Positions 16,824 through 25,746 are shown, counted from the first letter of the stretch. The stretch: DNA of 64,000 bases from Bin80 sp964503085 (GCA_964503085.1 CAZCYQ010000003.1:1-64000), one strand, 5' to 3'. Numbers and translations are program-made. The notes: generated from the sequence alone by a model not told the origin.

Positions 16824-19800
16824 CTATTCCCAATCCGCATATCGCCCCCTTGGGCTCACATCAATCACGACGACGTTGATTTTTTCACTAAGGGGCGGAT
16901 CAAGTTGCCTTTCAAGTAAGCCTTTTAGTTCCTCCGGCCCGTTCGGGATGCGTCCTCCCCCGGTTTCCTCTGGTGCTAGGACTTTCATATATCTGATTCC
17001 GAACCAAAATACTAGATAGATCCCAAAACCGTCAGCCTCGGGATTTCGGGTATAATTGGCCACAAGTTGCTCGGAGATTCCGCGCCAGATGTCGCGATGA
17101 TCAGTTTTTTTGATTTCTATTGGAATTTCAATATCAGAGCCGAAGGACACGCGAATATCGGCTCTTTTTTCATCCGCATATTGCCCTTCTGATTGCGCGT
17201 CAATCCGATATTTTTTGAGCATTTCTTTCAGATCTGATAGCAGTGCATCGCGGCAATCATTTTCGTGTTGGGGTTTTCTGGGTTTCCCGGACCTAGGATC
17301 TCTATGCCAGTATTGGCGCCAATCATTGGTTGATCCCTTATGTATTCGGTCTGCCAATTCTTCAAGGACATCAGTCGTCAGAGCGGCAAGATCAGCCGCA
17401 CTTGCAGGGGGGCCACCTTGGAGTGCTTGTTGAATTTTTTCCAGGTTAAGATCAGGTCGTTTGGCCGCGCGGAGCTTCAAGCCCTGTTCTTCCTGAGCTC
17501 TTTCAATTTCTGGCTTCCAAGCAGTCAGGTCGGGATCAGCGACCAACGAGGCAAGCGCCTCCACTGCGGCGTTGTCGCTACGTTCGGAAAGTATCTTGAT
17601 CCATGGAGTAAGGAGTGACCGGAATTTGTTCCTATTGATTTCCTTCTCACTGAGAAAGTGTGGGCCGTCTTGGAAATCAGGGCGTAGCACACGTCTTCCA
17701 AGTGCTTGGATGATTTGGGACATCTCTTCAGGACTCCAGCCGTCAGCACTTTGCAGGATGAAGTTTCCGCCGTCCGGTACAAAGAAACCGAGTACACGAC
17801 GTATCCGAGACTCGTGACCTGTTGAAAGAAACTCTACCAGTAGCGGAAGACAGTGATCTCTGGCAGCATGTACTCCCGCACAAAGCCAGTGGGCTCGCTG
17901 GGCTATGTCCATGTTTTTGCGATCCAGTCGTTTTAAGACGATCATCCGTAATTCTTCAGTGGACATGCCGCTGGCCAGAATAGCACTCCAGAGAACAACG
18001 CGAAGAGATTCCAATTGCCGGTCGCTGCATCTGGTGGGAAACACCGAGAACATTCGGCTCACGGCAAGTGGTGCTATTTGAGCATATGTCTTGTCGAAAG
18101 CCATTTTGAACAGTTGCTGCCTTGGTAGCTCCTTGGCGCGAACACATGCATTGTGAACTGAAACCAGCGAATCAGCTACGGCCTCTGGGTAGTGTCTCAG
18201 AGCCTGCTCATACCATGGCGGGAGGTTGTTTTCATCGAAAATGAAGAGGTCTTGTGAACTTTGACGGCGAGGTAAATCCGTAAAATGGTAAAACCCTATT
18301 GCTCTCCGCCTTCCTTTTTCAGACAAGCGGTCTAGTATATTCTCGCTTTCCTCCTCCATTCCAGCGAGAAATGGAATCGCAAAGAGGGATATCCTCCCGT
18401 TTGCGTAGAGTTGGCTAATCTGGTCAAGATCCGGCAAGTCGTCTCGATCCAACAGGCTACGAAATCCTGCCAATGCTGCCTGTACTAGGTTCACATCACT
18501 ATTCAAATAGGACTCCAAATGACTCTTCGGTTCTCCCCGTTCTATGGCAAAGCCATTGAAGTAGATTTTGGCAAGATGGTGGAGCAGGGCAGGTGAACAA
18601 TTGCCCGTCGCCAATTCGGCTTTTTGCCGACGTATACGCTCAAGTTCTTCCTGTTTTCGTTCAAGGATGGCGTTACTGGATTTCTCTTGTTCCTTTGCCC
18701 ATTTGGCTTGCTCCACTTCAGCCCGATTTCTGCTATTGATTCGTCTGCGGTTCCATTCGCACAGGCTTGGCGAACTAAACACTGTCTGCGCTACTTCATC
18801 GTCAGACAGCGGATTCTCCCATCCTTCCTGTTTCCAGAAAGACAATAATGCAAGATTCTCTGCCGCTTTTGGATGGGAGTTCCAGATCTCTCCGGCACGG
18901 GTGAGGCACCATGAACGAAATCCGGCAGGTGAATCTTCACCTAAAAACTTAAGAGCTATTCGGTGGTTGGGTTGCTCATTCCCAGATTTGGATTCCCATT
19001 CAATCAGTCCGTGTTCAATGAGTGCAAGCTGGAATGACCTTCGCTCACTCAACCAATTACGGATTGATTTATTCGCTTTATTGTCGCTCCGACTGTGAGC
19101 TTGATCCAAACTATGTATCGGGAGCAACTGAGATGTGTAAAAATCAAACTCAACTAATCCGAACCATCTATACAGGTCTGGGATGGATAGTTCATCTCCA
19201 AACGAGCTCAGTCCTCGTGCAAGAAGCTTAAGAACAATATACGCCGATCTGTTATCTGCCAACTTCGGGATAACTTCAGAAGCGCGATCGCAAAGAGAAT
19301 CAAGCAGACCTCCGATTTGGTTTTTCTGTGAATTATCTGATAGATGATCCCAGAATTTTAAGTAGACGTTGCAGCCATATGCAATGGTTCCGTTTGCGAG
19401 GTAATCCCATATTTCCGAAGGTTGTAATTCGCTGGGATACAAGATGTCCAATAAATCACCCCTTAGATCATTTTTTTTATCCCGCAGGTGATTTTCTTTC
19501 AAGTCAGTGAGAATCCCTCGAAGGACGGTAGGACGATTTGGATTTCTGGTGAGCGTTCGGTTCAGTGCACGAAGCGCCTCGCGGCGTATAGATCGATTCC
19601 AGCTGGAATCATAGACGATTCTCCGCAGGTTTTTGCAGTCAATCTCTGAGGGGGTTTCTGAAATATTCTTCTCATTCAGATTCATATCATATTGCCTCTG
19701 CGAAACGCCTCGCAGGAGATAATAAACAAGGTGCTGTCTGCTATTTGAGCGCTCAGACGAATTCGCCAACTCCCAGACGAGTGGTGTGCCTTCACGACCA

Positions 19801-21026
19801 GCCAATGCTCCAAGAGCGGCTTCAGAAGGCCAAGCGTAGGTTAGATCAACGCTACGCTCAAGATTATTAAGCAATTCTCGCCGTTCGTTGTGGCTGAATC
19901 TACTCGTATCGCCGTTGAAAGCCACGGCAACAGGATCGGCATGAATTAAAGCCGTTCGAGCTTCGGGATTAAAGGCAGCGAGCCAAGCCGCCAGTCCCCG
20001 TAGGTCAGGAAAGGGGATTCCGTCATGCCCCATGAGGAGGGCCAAGACGCGTCGCACGCTCAGACCGTCCCGAATTTTCTCATCCAAATACCGGCCCGAC
20101 AGAAATTCAGCAAGGAGTCGATGGATTGGAGTCCGACGGTCAGGATTACCCTTAAAGAGCCCCGAATCTAAAGCTGCGCGAAGTGCAGAATCTCGAGGTT
20201 CCACGCCTCGCAAAGTGAGAAGCTCAGAATTTTGTGTATCGTGCGCAGACCAACCAGACTTATTTGCGATCAACATGAATGTAGAAAGCTGACCGGCTGC
20301 ACTTAGGACAGCTTGCTCGCTTGGGGGTGTTATTTCGGATGATTTGCCGTAGTGGTATTCTTTGTTCTGTTCTTGGATGAGTTCATCGCAGGCATTTTCG
20401 AATGTTTTAGTTGGGCTGTTAGACCAACCGCCGTTTTTCGCGGATTTACGCAGTATGGTGAGCAACTGTGGATTTCCGAGAAAGCCCTCCATATTATGCT
20501 CATGAGCCTGCTGAATAAATGCATCGGCTTCCTTCTCAGAAATTATTGTCCGAATGTCGTCGTATTTCAACGGATTCAGTTGCAGTTCCGGTATATCTTC
20601 GGCGCCTGGGAGTGTGGCAAGTTCTTTCCGATCTCTGGCTCCCAGCCAGCTGAAAGCGCGGCACGATAGGCGAAATTGAGGATTCCCCAAGGCTTCAAGG
20701 CGTTCGATGATTATATCCAGCGCAATTCTTGGATCCCCATTTCCAATACGTACCTCATCAAGTCCATCAATAAAAAGGGGGCCTTTTCGCCAGTTAGGAT
20801 GACTTTCCAGGTTTCGGCTGATAAAATGGCGAGCAAGGATTGTGGGGTTAGCATGAACTCGCCCAGCTTCTTTCTTGAATTCTATTGTCTTTCCCATCCC
20901 CGGCTCACCCAGAAGTATATAACCGTGGTCAGATTCGAAGTCGCTCAGCGATAGCTCCTCTTTCCCAAGACGTGGATCGTCTTTTGGTTCAATCAGGCAA
21001 ACCGTACGTTTAACAGTCGGTGTCAT
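16824..21026 (-). CDS. NACHT-like STAND NTPase with C-terminal PD-(D/E)XK nuclease motif
   Basis: This is a 1400-residue cytoplasmic protein. The N-terminus holds a NACHT/STAND NTPase: Walker A GEPGMGKT (40-47), Walker B LFIDGLDE (84-91), a sensor-like RLSCRAF segment, and helical winged regions after it. About residues 480-1270 are helical and may form HEAT-like repeats acting as a sensor. The C-terminal 130 residues look like a restriction-endonuclease fold: EGQYADEKRADIRV, then PIEIKK, giving Asp1290, Glu1304 and Lys1306 as candidate catalytic residues. The family comparison is bacterial NACHT and Avs antiphage proteins, though here the nuclease is at the C-terminus. Its ATG overlaps the stop of the AAA_14 gene (ATGA), so the two are coupled. 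A role in defence is inference. Confidence 0.8.
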   Translation of the reverse strand: MTPTVKRTVCLIEPKDDPRLGKEELSLSDFESDHGYILLGEPGMGKTIEFKKEAGRVHANPTILARHFISRNLESHPNWRKGPLFIDGLDEVRIGNGDPRIALDIIIERLEALGNPQFRLSCRAFSWLGARDRKELATLPGAEDIPELQLNPLKYDDIRTIISEKEADAFIQQAHEHNMEGFLGNPQLLTILRKSAKNGGWSNSPTKTFENACDELIQEQNKEYHYGKSSEITPPSEQAVLSAAGQLSTFMLIANKSGWSAHDTQNSELLTLRGVEPRDSALRAALDSGLFKGNPDRRTPIHRLLAEFLSGRYLDEKIRDGLSVRRVLALLMGHDGIPFPDLRGLAAWLAAFNPEARTALIHADPVAVAFNGDTSRFSHNERRELLNNLERSVDLTYAWPSEAALGALAGREGTPLVWELANSSERSNSRQHLVYYLLRGVSQRQYDMNLNEKNISETPSEIDCKNLRRIVYDSSWNRSIRREALRALNRTLTRNPNRPTVLRGILTDLKENHLRDKKNDLRGDLLDILYPSELQPSEIWDYLANGTIAYGCNVYLKFWDHLSDNSQKNQIGGLLDSLCDRASEVIPKLADNRSAYIVLKLLARGLSSFGDELSIPDLYRWFGLVEFDFYTSQLLPIHSLDQAHSRSDNKANKSIRNWLSERRSFQLALIEHGLIEWESKSGNEQPNHRIALKFLGEDSPAGFRSWCLTRAGEIWNSHPKAAENLALLSFWKQEGWENPLSDDEVAQTVFSSPSLCEWNRRRINSRNRAEVEQAKWAKEQEKSSNAILERKQEELERIRRQKAELATGNCSPALLHHLAKIYFNGFAIERGEPKSHLESYLNSDVNLVQAALAGFRSLLDRDDLPDLDQISQLYANGRISLFAIPFLAGMEEESENILDRLSEKGRRRAIGFYHFTDLPRRQSSQDLFIFDENNLPPWYEQALRHYPEAVADSLVSVHNACVRAKELPRQQLFKMAFDKTYAQIAPLAVSRMFSVFPTRCSDRQLESLRVVLWSAILASGMSTEELRMIVLKRLDRKNMDIAQRAHWLCAGVHAARDHCLPLLVEFLSTGHESRIRRVLGFFVPDGGNFILQSADGWSPEEMSQIIQALGRRVLRPDFQDGPHFLSEKEINRNKFRSLLTPWIKILSERSDNAAVEALASLVADPDLTAWKPEIERAQEEQGLKLRAAKRPDLNLEKIQQALQGGPPASAADLAALTTDVLEELADRIHKGSTNDWRQYWHRDPRSGKPRKPQHENDCRDALLSDLKEMLKKYRIDAQSEGQYADEKRADIRVSFGSDIEIPIEIKKTDHRDIWRGISEQLVANYTRNPEADGFGIYLVFWFGIRYMKVLAPEETGGGRIPNGPEELKGLLERQLDPPLSEKINVVVIDVSPRGRYADWE

Positions 21027-22297
21027 AGTTCCTCAATCCATTCGTCGGCGGTAAATGAAAAAAATTCGTTGAATGGAACGTCGTTTGGTACTACCATTGT
21101 TTTGGCATTTGGAAAGCGATCTTTGAATGCGTCCAGCCCACGAAGTGACCGCACATTTCTGCTTTTTACCTCCACCCCCACTAGATGCGGACCGCGTGAA
21201 ATGACGAAATCAACTTCATGCTTGCCACTCTTATGACGCCAAAAATGAATTCGCGTCCCAGTATTGCGAGTATTATATAAATGTGCTCCTACTGCGCTCT
21301 CTACAATACGCCCCCAAAAGCGTCGATCGGCCTGTGCCTCCTGAAAAGAATAACTGGAAGTAGCCGTCATGAGTGCTGTATTCAAAACATTAAGTTTTGG
21401 AGAGCGGGTTCGCCCGAAGTGTAGAGATGGTGTATATGGAGTTAGAGCCACCACTAAGCCTGCGTCTGTTAGTAGATCCAGGTAACTCGCCAGAGTCGTT
21501 GCGTTTCCCGCATCCTGAAGTTGGCCGAGGAGCTTATTATAGGATACAAGCTGGCCTGAATAGCTTGGTGCGAGGTCAATTAATTGGCGCATCAGAGCAG
21601 GTTTTCTGATACGTGTAAGCCCCATAATGTCTCGGTCGATGATGGGTGTCAAAACCGAATCAGAAATGTATTCTCGCCAAGCAGAATGACTAATGCGTTC
21701 CGATTGATCATTGAAGGGACTGGGATAGCCACCAAAAAATATAAATTCCTCAACCGTCAGTCCGAATGCCTGAATCATTTCTCGGGGTGACCAGTGGGTA
21801 ACCCTCATGGTATCGAAACGACCAGCAAGGCTTTCATTCTGTCCGACCAGCATTCGCCAAGCGGCTGACCCTAAAATCACCACACGCAGAGGATATCCCC
21901 TCCTGCGATCTGTATCCCACAGCCCTTTCACAAGGTTTGACCAGCGTGGAACGATTTGAATTTCGTCAAGAAACAGCACTAGGCCTCGCTCTGACCGCAG
22001 GGAAGCCTTGCGGGCCTGTTCCCATATTTCGGCAAGTATCTGTTCATTGGGTGGAGCCCCAATTCGTACTTTACCACTGATCTCCGGTATTCCAAACCGG
22101 TCAGACTCACTGGAATCGATATCGTCCATAGGTATGTACCAGCACGGAATTTTTGATTCAATCAATCTCCGGCGGACCTGCAGGGCAATCGTCGTCTTAC
22201 CAACTTGTCGGGGACCAGTGATGGCGACAATGCGCATGTTTGAATCTCTTGACACCCGTTTGAAGAGGCGACTTACATGGGGTCGCTGGTACATCAA
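21023..22297 (-). CDS. AAA_14-DUF4143 ATPase
   Basis: This 424-residue protein has an AAA_14 ATPase domain with Walker A GPRQVGKTT (28-36) and Walker B VLFLDEIQ, followed by a DUF4143 domain. The DUF4143 part ends in KHEVDFVISRG and VGVEVKS, the Asp and Glu-x-Lys arrangement of the PD-(D/E)XK fold, so it may be a nuclease or a degenerate one. Family length is normal. It is the first gene of a two-gene operon with the 1400-residue NACHT-like protein, with a 4-base overlap. ATG at 22297 or 22294 can both serve as start. DUF4143 proteins are common and mostly uncharacterised; a joint defence role here is inferred from pairing and location. Confidence 0.85.
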   Translation of the reverse strand: MMYQRPHVSRLFKRVSRDSNMRIVAITGPRQVGKTTIALQVRRRLIESKIPCWYIPMDDIDSSESDRFGIPEISGKVRIGAPPNEQILAEIWEQARKASLRSERGLVLFLDEIQIVPRWSNLVKGLWDTDRRRGYPLRVVILGSAAWRMLVGQNESLAGRFDTMRVTHWSPREMIQAFGLTVEEFIFFGGYPSPFNDQSERISHSAWREYISDSVLTPIIDRDIMGLTRIRKPALMRQLIDLAPSYSGQLVSYNKLLGQLQDAGNATTLASYLDLLTDAGLVVALTPYTPSLHFGRTRSPKLNVLNTALMTATSSYSFQEAQADRRFWGRIVESAVGAHLYNTRNTGTRIHFWRHKSGKHEVDFVISRGPHLVGVEVKSRNVRSLRGLDAFKDRFPNAKTMVVPNDVPFNEFFSFTADEWIEEL

Positions 22298-22313
22298 TAT
22301 ATCCGTATTTGTC

Positions 22314-22350
22314 TATTGAATAAATTCATTCAATATAGTACTTTTACTAT
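22314..22350 (-). promoter_or_regulatory. two overlapping inverted repeats upstream of the AAA_14-NACHT operon
   Basis: An 8-bp perfect inverted repeat, TATTGAAT then a six-base spacer then ATTCAATA, covers 22314-22335. It abuts a second one, ATAGTA-CTTT-TACTAT, at 22335-22350. Both sit 17-53 bases upstream of the operon start codon, in AT-rich DNA. The position suits an operator or promoter. Candidate regulators are the operon's own products or an unlinked repressor. The repeats are seen directly; the function is inference. Confidence 0.45.
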
Positions 22351-22583
22351 TGTGCAGTGTTCCAGTTGGAGAATCACCCGTCTGCGGTGGAGTCCAATAC
22401 AGGAATGCTTTTCAGGTCTGCATCGGCCCCTCGAATCGGCGTAACGTAGGGTTGGCCCCGGTTGTAGCCGTTTCCGCCATTTCCGGGGTTTAATGTGTGG
22501 CTTGATGGCTGTTAGTGCTCGGCTACGGCAATTACCGAACCTTTCTGATCTGGCGGCACTGAAACTGCTTGTTTTGCCATTAG

Positions 22584-23531
22584 ATGTCGCGCTCTTTTCT
22601 TCCTTCGGCGCTGTCCGCGCCCAAATCCGCGGGGTCCATAATATCTGCCGAATCGCGTTCGCCTGAACTCCTTGGTGCTATCCGAGCTTTGATCTCGCCG
22701 GAAACGGCCAGGGTCTATTCGCGCGCCCAGGCCGACTTGGCGGCGTGGCTTGATGGGCGTCAACTCTCGGACCGTCTCTTTGCTGAGTACCTAGCAGAAC
22801 TCTTTACGTTCGGTTGCCGGTCTGCCGCCGATTGTTCCGGTCGACCGCTCCGTCTCGTAGCAGCGGCCGTGCGCTTCGCCCTTCGCCAGGCGGATGCCGA
22901 ATTTCCGGTTGGCCCGCTGACTATGCGGGCCGACGACGGATTTAAAAATGCGGGGCGGGGGCGTGGTACTGGCCAGGTCGACGGCGTGGGCTTGCGTTAG
23001 TCCGAACTGTCCGCGGGCCCTTACTGCCAAGTGCGAAAGCCCTCATGCGCCGTCGGAGGCCCTTCGCGATGCAGCGATGATTGCCACGCAGTCCGATTGC
23101 CTGCTGCGGGTTTCTGAATTGCGCGGTCCGCCTTCAAGATGTTGAGTTTGAGTCCGATGGTTCGGGGCGCCCGCGGCCTGGTGGGTTTCCGCATGGATTG
23201 CTGAACTTCGGGCGGAGGTAACTGGGGTGCTGACCGTCCCTTGTTAGTGCGGGTCCGCCGGGGCAACTCGATCGGGGAGTCTGCCCTGACGTCGGTTTCT
23301 GTCCGGCGTATCCCTCGCAAGCGTTTCATTGAGCATCTAGGGGTTGAGTATCGGTACTCGGGGCATAGCCTCCGTATTGAGGCGGCGATGAGTCTGGCCC
23401 GGCGTGGGGCGTCCCCGTTAGACCAACGGGGTGCGGGGCGCTGGCGCTTGCCGTCAATGACGGCAAACTATACACGCGGTGAATTGGCAGTCCGCAGCGC
23501 GGTTGCCCGGTTGCGCTACGGAGAATCGTGA
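22584..23531 (+). pseudogene. decayed tyrosine recombinase/integrase
   Basis: Three reading-frame pieces line up as one tyrosine recombinase. Piece one (22584-23000) carries the core-binding region with SPETARVYSRAQADLAAWLDG. Piece two, in another frame (about 23030-23140), has ALRDAAMIATQSDCLLRVSEL, which holds the first catalytic Arg. Piece three (about 23241-23531) has SGHSLRIEAAMSLARRGAS and GRWRLPSM, the His-x-x-Arg box and its partner, and stops at 23529-23531. At least two frame changes and missing middle sequence, including the last Tyr region, show that it is not functional. The DNA is visibly richer in G and C than its neighbours, consistent with acquisition from elsewhere. Confidence 0.7.
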
Positions 23532-23571
23532 AATACTGGCCGTCTGAGGCGTGCTTTTTCCTTGGGGCGGG

Positions 23572-23625
23572 GTGCTGGATTTTTGGGGCCGGAATAGTTG
23601 GCAGTTCGCTCTAGCCCCCTTTATG
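23572..23625. repeat. hairpin repeat, copy 1
   Basis: A GGGGC/GCCCC stem (23585-23589 with 23614-23618) encloses a 24-base loop that contains GGAATAGTTGGC. The 3' stop of the heptad-repeat gene lies inside the loop. The element resembles copy 2 at 25018-25090 over about 60 bases, including a flanking GCGGGGT run and the downstream TTAT. It lies immediately downstream of the gene that it marks. Confidence 0.55.
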
Positions 23626-24972
23626 TCCTCGTTCCCTGTCTAGCGGCGCTCCCATACTTTGCGCCTCTTTAGGCGCCTCTTTATCGATATCATACCCCAT
23701 ACTCTTCAATACCTTCATGCGCTCCCATGCTTTGCGCCTCTTTAGGCGCCTCTTAAGCCACCTTGCTTTGAGCCCCCGTAGCCACTCTTCGCGCTCCGGT
23801 AGCCACTCTTCGAGCTCCCGTAGCCACTCTTCTTCGCTCTCCTGTAGCGTTTCTTCGCGCTCCTGTAACGTTTCTTCGCGCTCTTGCAGCAACTGTTCTT
23901 CAACATCCTGTATCACTCTGTCAATCTCCTTGCGCTCTCCGTAGACCTCCTTGCGCTCTCCGTAGACCTCCTTGCGTTTTTTGTCGTTCTCCCTGTACTC
24001 CATGTCGATCTCCCCGTACTCCATGTCGATCTCCCCGTACCCCCTGTCGATCTCCCTGCGTTCCCTGTTGATCTGCCTACGCCTTATCATCATCTCCCTG
24101 TACTTCCTGTTAATCTCTCCGCGCTTCTGTAGCGCTTCCTCGCGCTCCTGCAGTGCTTCTTCGCGCTTCCGAAGCTCCTCTTCGATTTCCTGGCGCCCCT
24201 TTATGTCCGCCATCTCTTCCTTGCCCCTCCTGCGCCTCTTGTCGATCTCCTTGCGTTCCTTGTCAATCTTTGCGCGCTCCCGTAGCTTCTCTTCAAGCTC
24301 CCATAGCGTCCTTCCGCGCTCCCGTAGTCTCTCTTCGCGCTTTCGTAGTCTCTCTTCGCGCTTTCGTAGTCTCTCTTCGCGCTCCGGTAGCGTCTCTTCG
24401 CGCTCCGGTAGCGTCTCTTCGCGCTTCGGTAGCATATTTTTGAGTACGCGTAGCTCTTTTATACTCTCCCGGTGAAGCCTTTCGGATACCTCCAGGGCTT
24501 GTTCCATGATGTCCGCCGTCACTTCATCGCCCTCCTTGCGTTCCCTGTCAATCGCCCTGCGTTCCCTGTCAATCGTCGTACGTTCCCTGTCGATCTCCCT
24601 GCGCTTCATCCTGATCTTCCTGCGCATGGGAGTCTCCCTTGGCGTTTTCTCGATCGTCGTACGTTCCTTTTCGATCGTCGCACGTTCCCTGTCGATCGTC
24701 GTGCGTTCCTTTTCGATCGTCGTACGTTCCCTGTCGATCGCCCTGCGTTCCCTGTCGATCGTCGTACGTTCCCTGTCGATCGCCTGGCGCAGCTGTAGCC
24801 TCTCTTGTTCGGCCTCCCTTTGTAGGCTCCTTTCGTACTTCAATAGGCTACTTTTTTGCTTCTGTAGTGTCTCTTCGCGCCTCCGCTGTAGCTCTTCGCG
24901 CTTCCGCAGCAACTCTTTGAACTTTTTGCGATTCTTGTTTTTCTCCCAGCGTTGACGCGCTTTATCAAACAT
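23611..24972 (-). CDS. heptad-repeat, highly charged helical protein
   Basis: This 453-residue protein is almost wholly Arg, Glu, Lys, Leu and Ile in seven-residue units. Clear blocks are the IDRERTT type (residues 64-110), LPKREET/LREREER type (about 186-220), and LQEREETLQ and EWLPERE types near the end. The 21-base DNA period keeps all frames partly open, which explains the long shadow frames on the other strand. The product should be one long coiled coil or single alpha helix, with no signal peptide and no catalytic motif. Its last codons run into hairpin repeat copy 1. It lies beside a recombinase relic. Coding status is likely but not certain, since repeats can create spurious frames. 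I do not recognise a family. Confidence 0.55.
   Translation of the reverse strand: MFDKARQRWEKNKNRKKFKELLRKREELQRRREETLQKQKSSLLKYERSLQREAEQERLQLRQAIDRERTTIDRERRAIDRERTTIEKERTTIDRERATIEKERTTIEKTPRETPMRRKIRMKRREIDRERTTIDRERRAIDRERKEGDEVTADIMEQALEVSERLHRESIKELRVLKNMLPKREETLPEREETLPEREERLRKREERLRKREERLRERGRTLWELEEKLRERAKIDKERKEIDKRRRRGKEEMADIKGRQEIEEELRKREEALQEREEALQKRGEINRKYREMMIRRRQINRERREIDRGYGEIDMEYGEIDMEYRENDKKRKEVYGERKEVYGERKEIDRVIQDVEEQLLQEREETLQEREETLQESEEEWLRELEEWLPEREEWLRGLKARWLKRRLKRRKAWERMKVLKSMGYDIDKEAPKEAQSMGAPLDRERGHKGG
24643..24780 (-). repeat. 21-bp tandem repeats inside the heptad protein gene
   Basis: About six copies of a 21-base unit encode IDRERTT/IEKERTT-type heptads. On the plus strand they appear as repeated CGTTCCCTGTCGATCGTCGTA units, with CCTT or CCCT variation. 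Copies differ at few positions, which points to recent expansion by slippage or unequal recombination. Other, more diverged 21-base blocks lie elsewhere in the gene. Confidence 0.75.
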
Positions 24973-25017
24973 TTGCGTTAAGCATTATTGCGGTCCAGGG
25001 GCCTTGTTTCCGCCTCC

Positions 25018-25090
25018 GGCGCGGGGTTGTGTGAAAATTGAGAGGGCTGGAATAGTTGCCGATTCGTGCTTGCTGCCCTCACTTATCTCC
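25018..25090. repeat. hairpin repeat, copy 2
   Basis: A GAGGGC/GCCCTC stem (25042-25047 with 25075-25080) encloses a 27-base loop with GGAATAGTTGCC. The stem differs from copy 1 by a paired A-T for G-C change, so pairing is kept while sequence varies. It lies just downstream of the lipoprotein gene at 25111-25485, as copy 1 does for the heptad-repeat gene. Confidence 0.55.
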
Positions 25091-25110
25091 CGTAGGAACA
25101 TCGTACTTGC

Positions 25111-25485
25111 CTAAAAAAATAAGTGGTTCCGGTTGTCCTGCGGTTGAGCTACGCCATATTTGATATCGCTCCCGTTAATCCTCGCTGACAGGGTCAAGTA
25201 CCAGTATTCTAACGTTATCTCGCTGCCTAGCAGGAGCAGTGCGGGGTCAAATATGAGAGCTATGCGGTTATCGCAGCTGGATTGGATTCTCTCTACGACG
25301 TTTTGAAAGGGGAAGTCCATTGGTCTTCCCGGCGGTATTACTAGGCTTCGGAAGCTTGGCCGAATCGGTTCGTCCCATTCATTTTCAAACTGAAAAGCCT
25401 CCCAAGCTTCTTGGCCTGGGCCTAGCATGCAGGCGGCGAATGAGGAAATAATAAGCCAGCTGATAAGGGCAGGGAAGCGGCTCAT
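25111..25485 (-). CDS. small putative lipoprotein
   Basis: The 124-residue protein starts with a short signal sequence ending in the lipobox SFAAC (Cys19). The mature part is about 105 residues of mixed strand-like sequence without known motifs; it includes a basic-hydrophobic stretch VIPPGRPMDFPF and ends in a polar tail. It would be anchored in a membrane and face the periplasm or outside. It is followed by hairpin repeat copy 2 and preceded by a small gene on the same strand, 30 bases away. I do not recognise the family. The lipobox makes it more likely real than the other short frames here. Confidence 0.5.
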   Translation of the reverse strand: MSRFPALISWLIISSFAACMLGPGQEAWEAFQFENEWDEPIRPSFRSLVIPPGRPMDFPFQNVVERIQSSCDNRIALIFDPALLLLGSEITLEYWYLTLSARINGSDIKYGVAQPQDNRNHLFF

Positions 25486-25515
25486 TTTTTCATTGTTGTC
25501 TGTGCCTGTTAGCGG

Positions 25516-25746
25516 TTAAAGTATGCCTGAGACCACGTTCGCAGCCCATCCCGCATAGCCCCGCCACGTTTGGCCCAGCGCTCTACTGCCTCTATTCGCT
25601 CCAGTTCCCTGTCTCACCAACGTCCGCTCAACGTCTGGGTAACGCCTCGGTAACGCTTGGCGCAACTCATTCATGGCGCGCACGACGACCTCAGTACTTG
25701 TTGAACCTGGATCATTGCTTATCTGTTGGTAGAACCATTTCCGCAA
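25516..25746 (-). CDS. small hypothetical protein
   Basis: A 76-residue frame starts at an ATG (25746) and is basic and polar, with segments SNDPGSTSTEVVVRAMNEL and LPRRYPDVERTLVRQG. It has no signal peptide, membrane segment or motif that I recognise. It sits 30 bases upstream of the lipoprotein gene on the same strand, which is the main support for its being real. It could equally be noise. Confidence 0.35.
   Translation of the reverse strand: MRKWFYQQISNDPGSTSTEVVVRAMNELRQALPRRYPDVERTLVRQGTGANRGSRALGQTWRGYAGWAANVVSGIL

Noticed and set aside
24643..24780. Regular repeats as a possible CRISPR array
   Set aside because: The units are directly adjacent 21-base repeats without unique spacers, and they encode a heptad protein.
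23717..24955. Long open frames on the plus strand opposite the heptad-repeat gene
   Set aside because: They follow from the 21-base repeat period, which keeps other frames open. They give low-complexity Ser/Arg/Val strings with no independent support.
23572..25090. Canonical integron attC sites
   Set aside because: The hairpins lack the GTTRRRY/RYYYAAC core pair, so they were reported only as attC-like in position.
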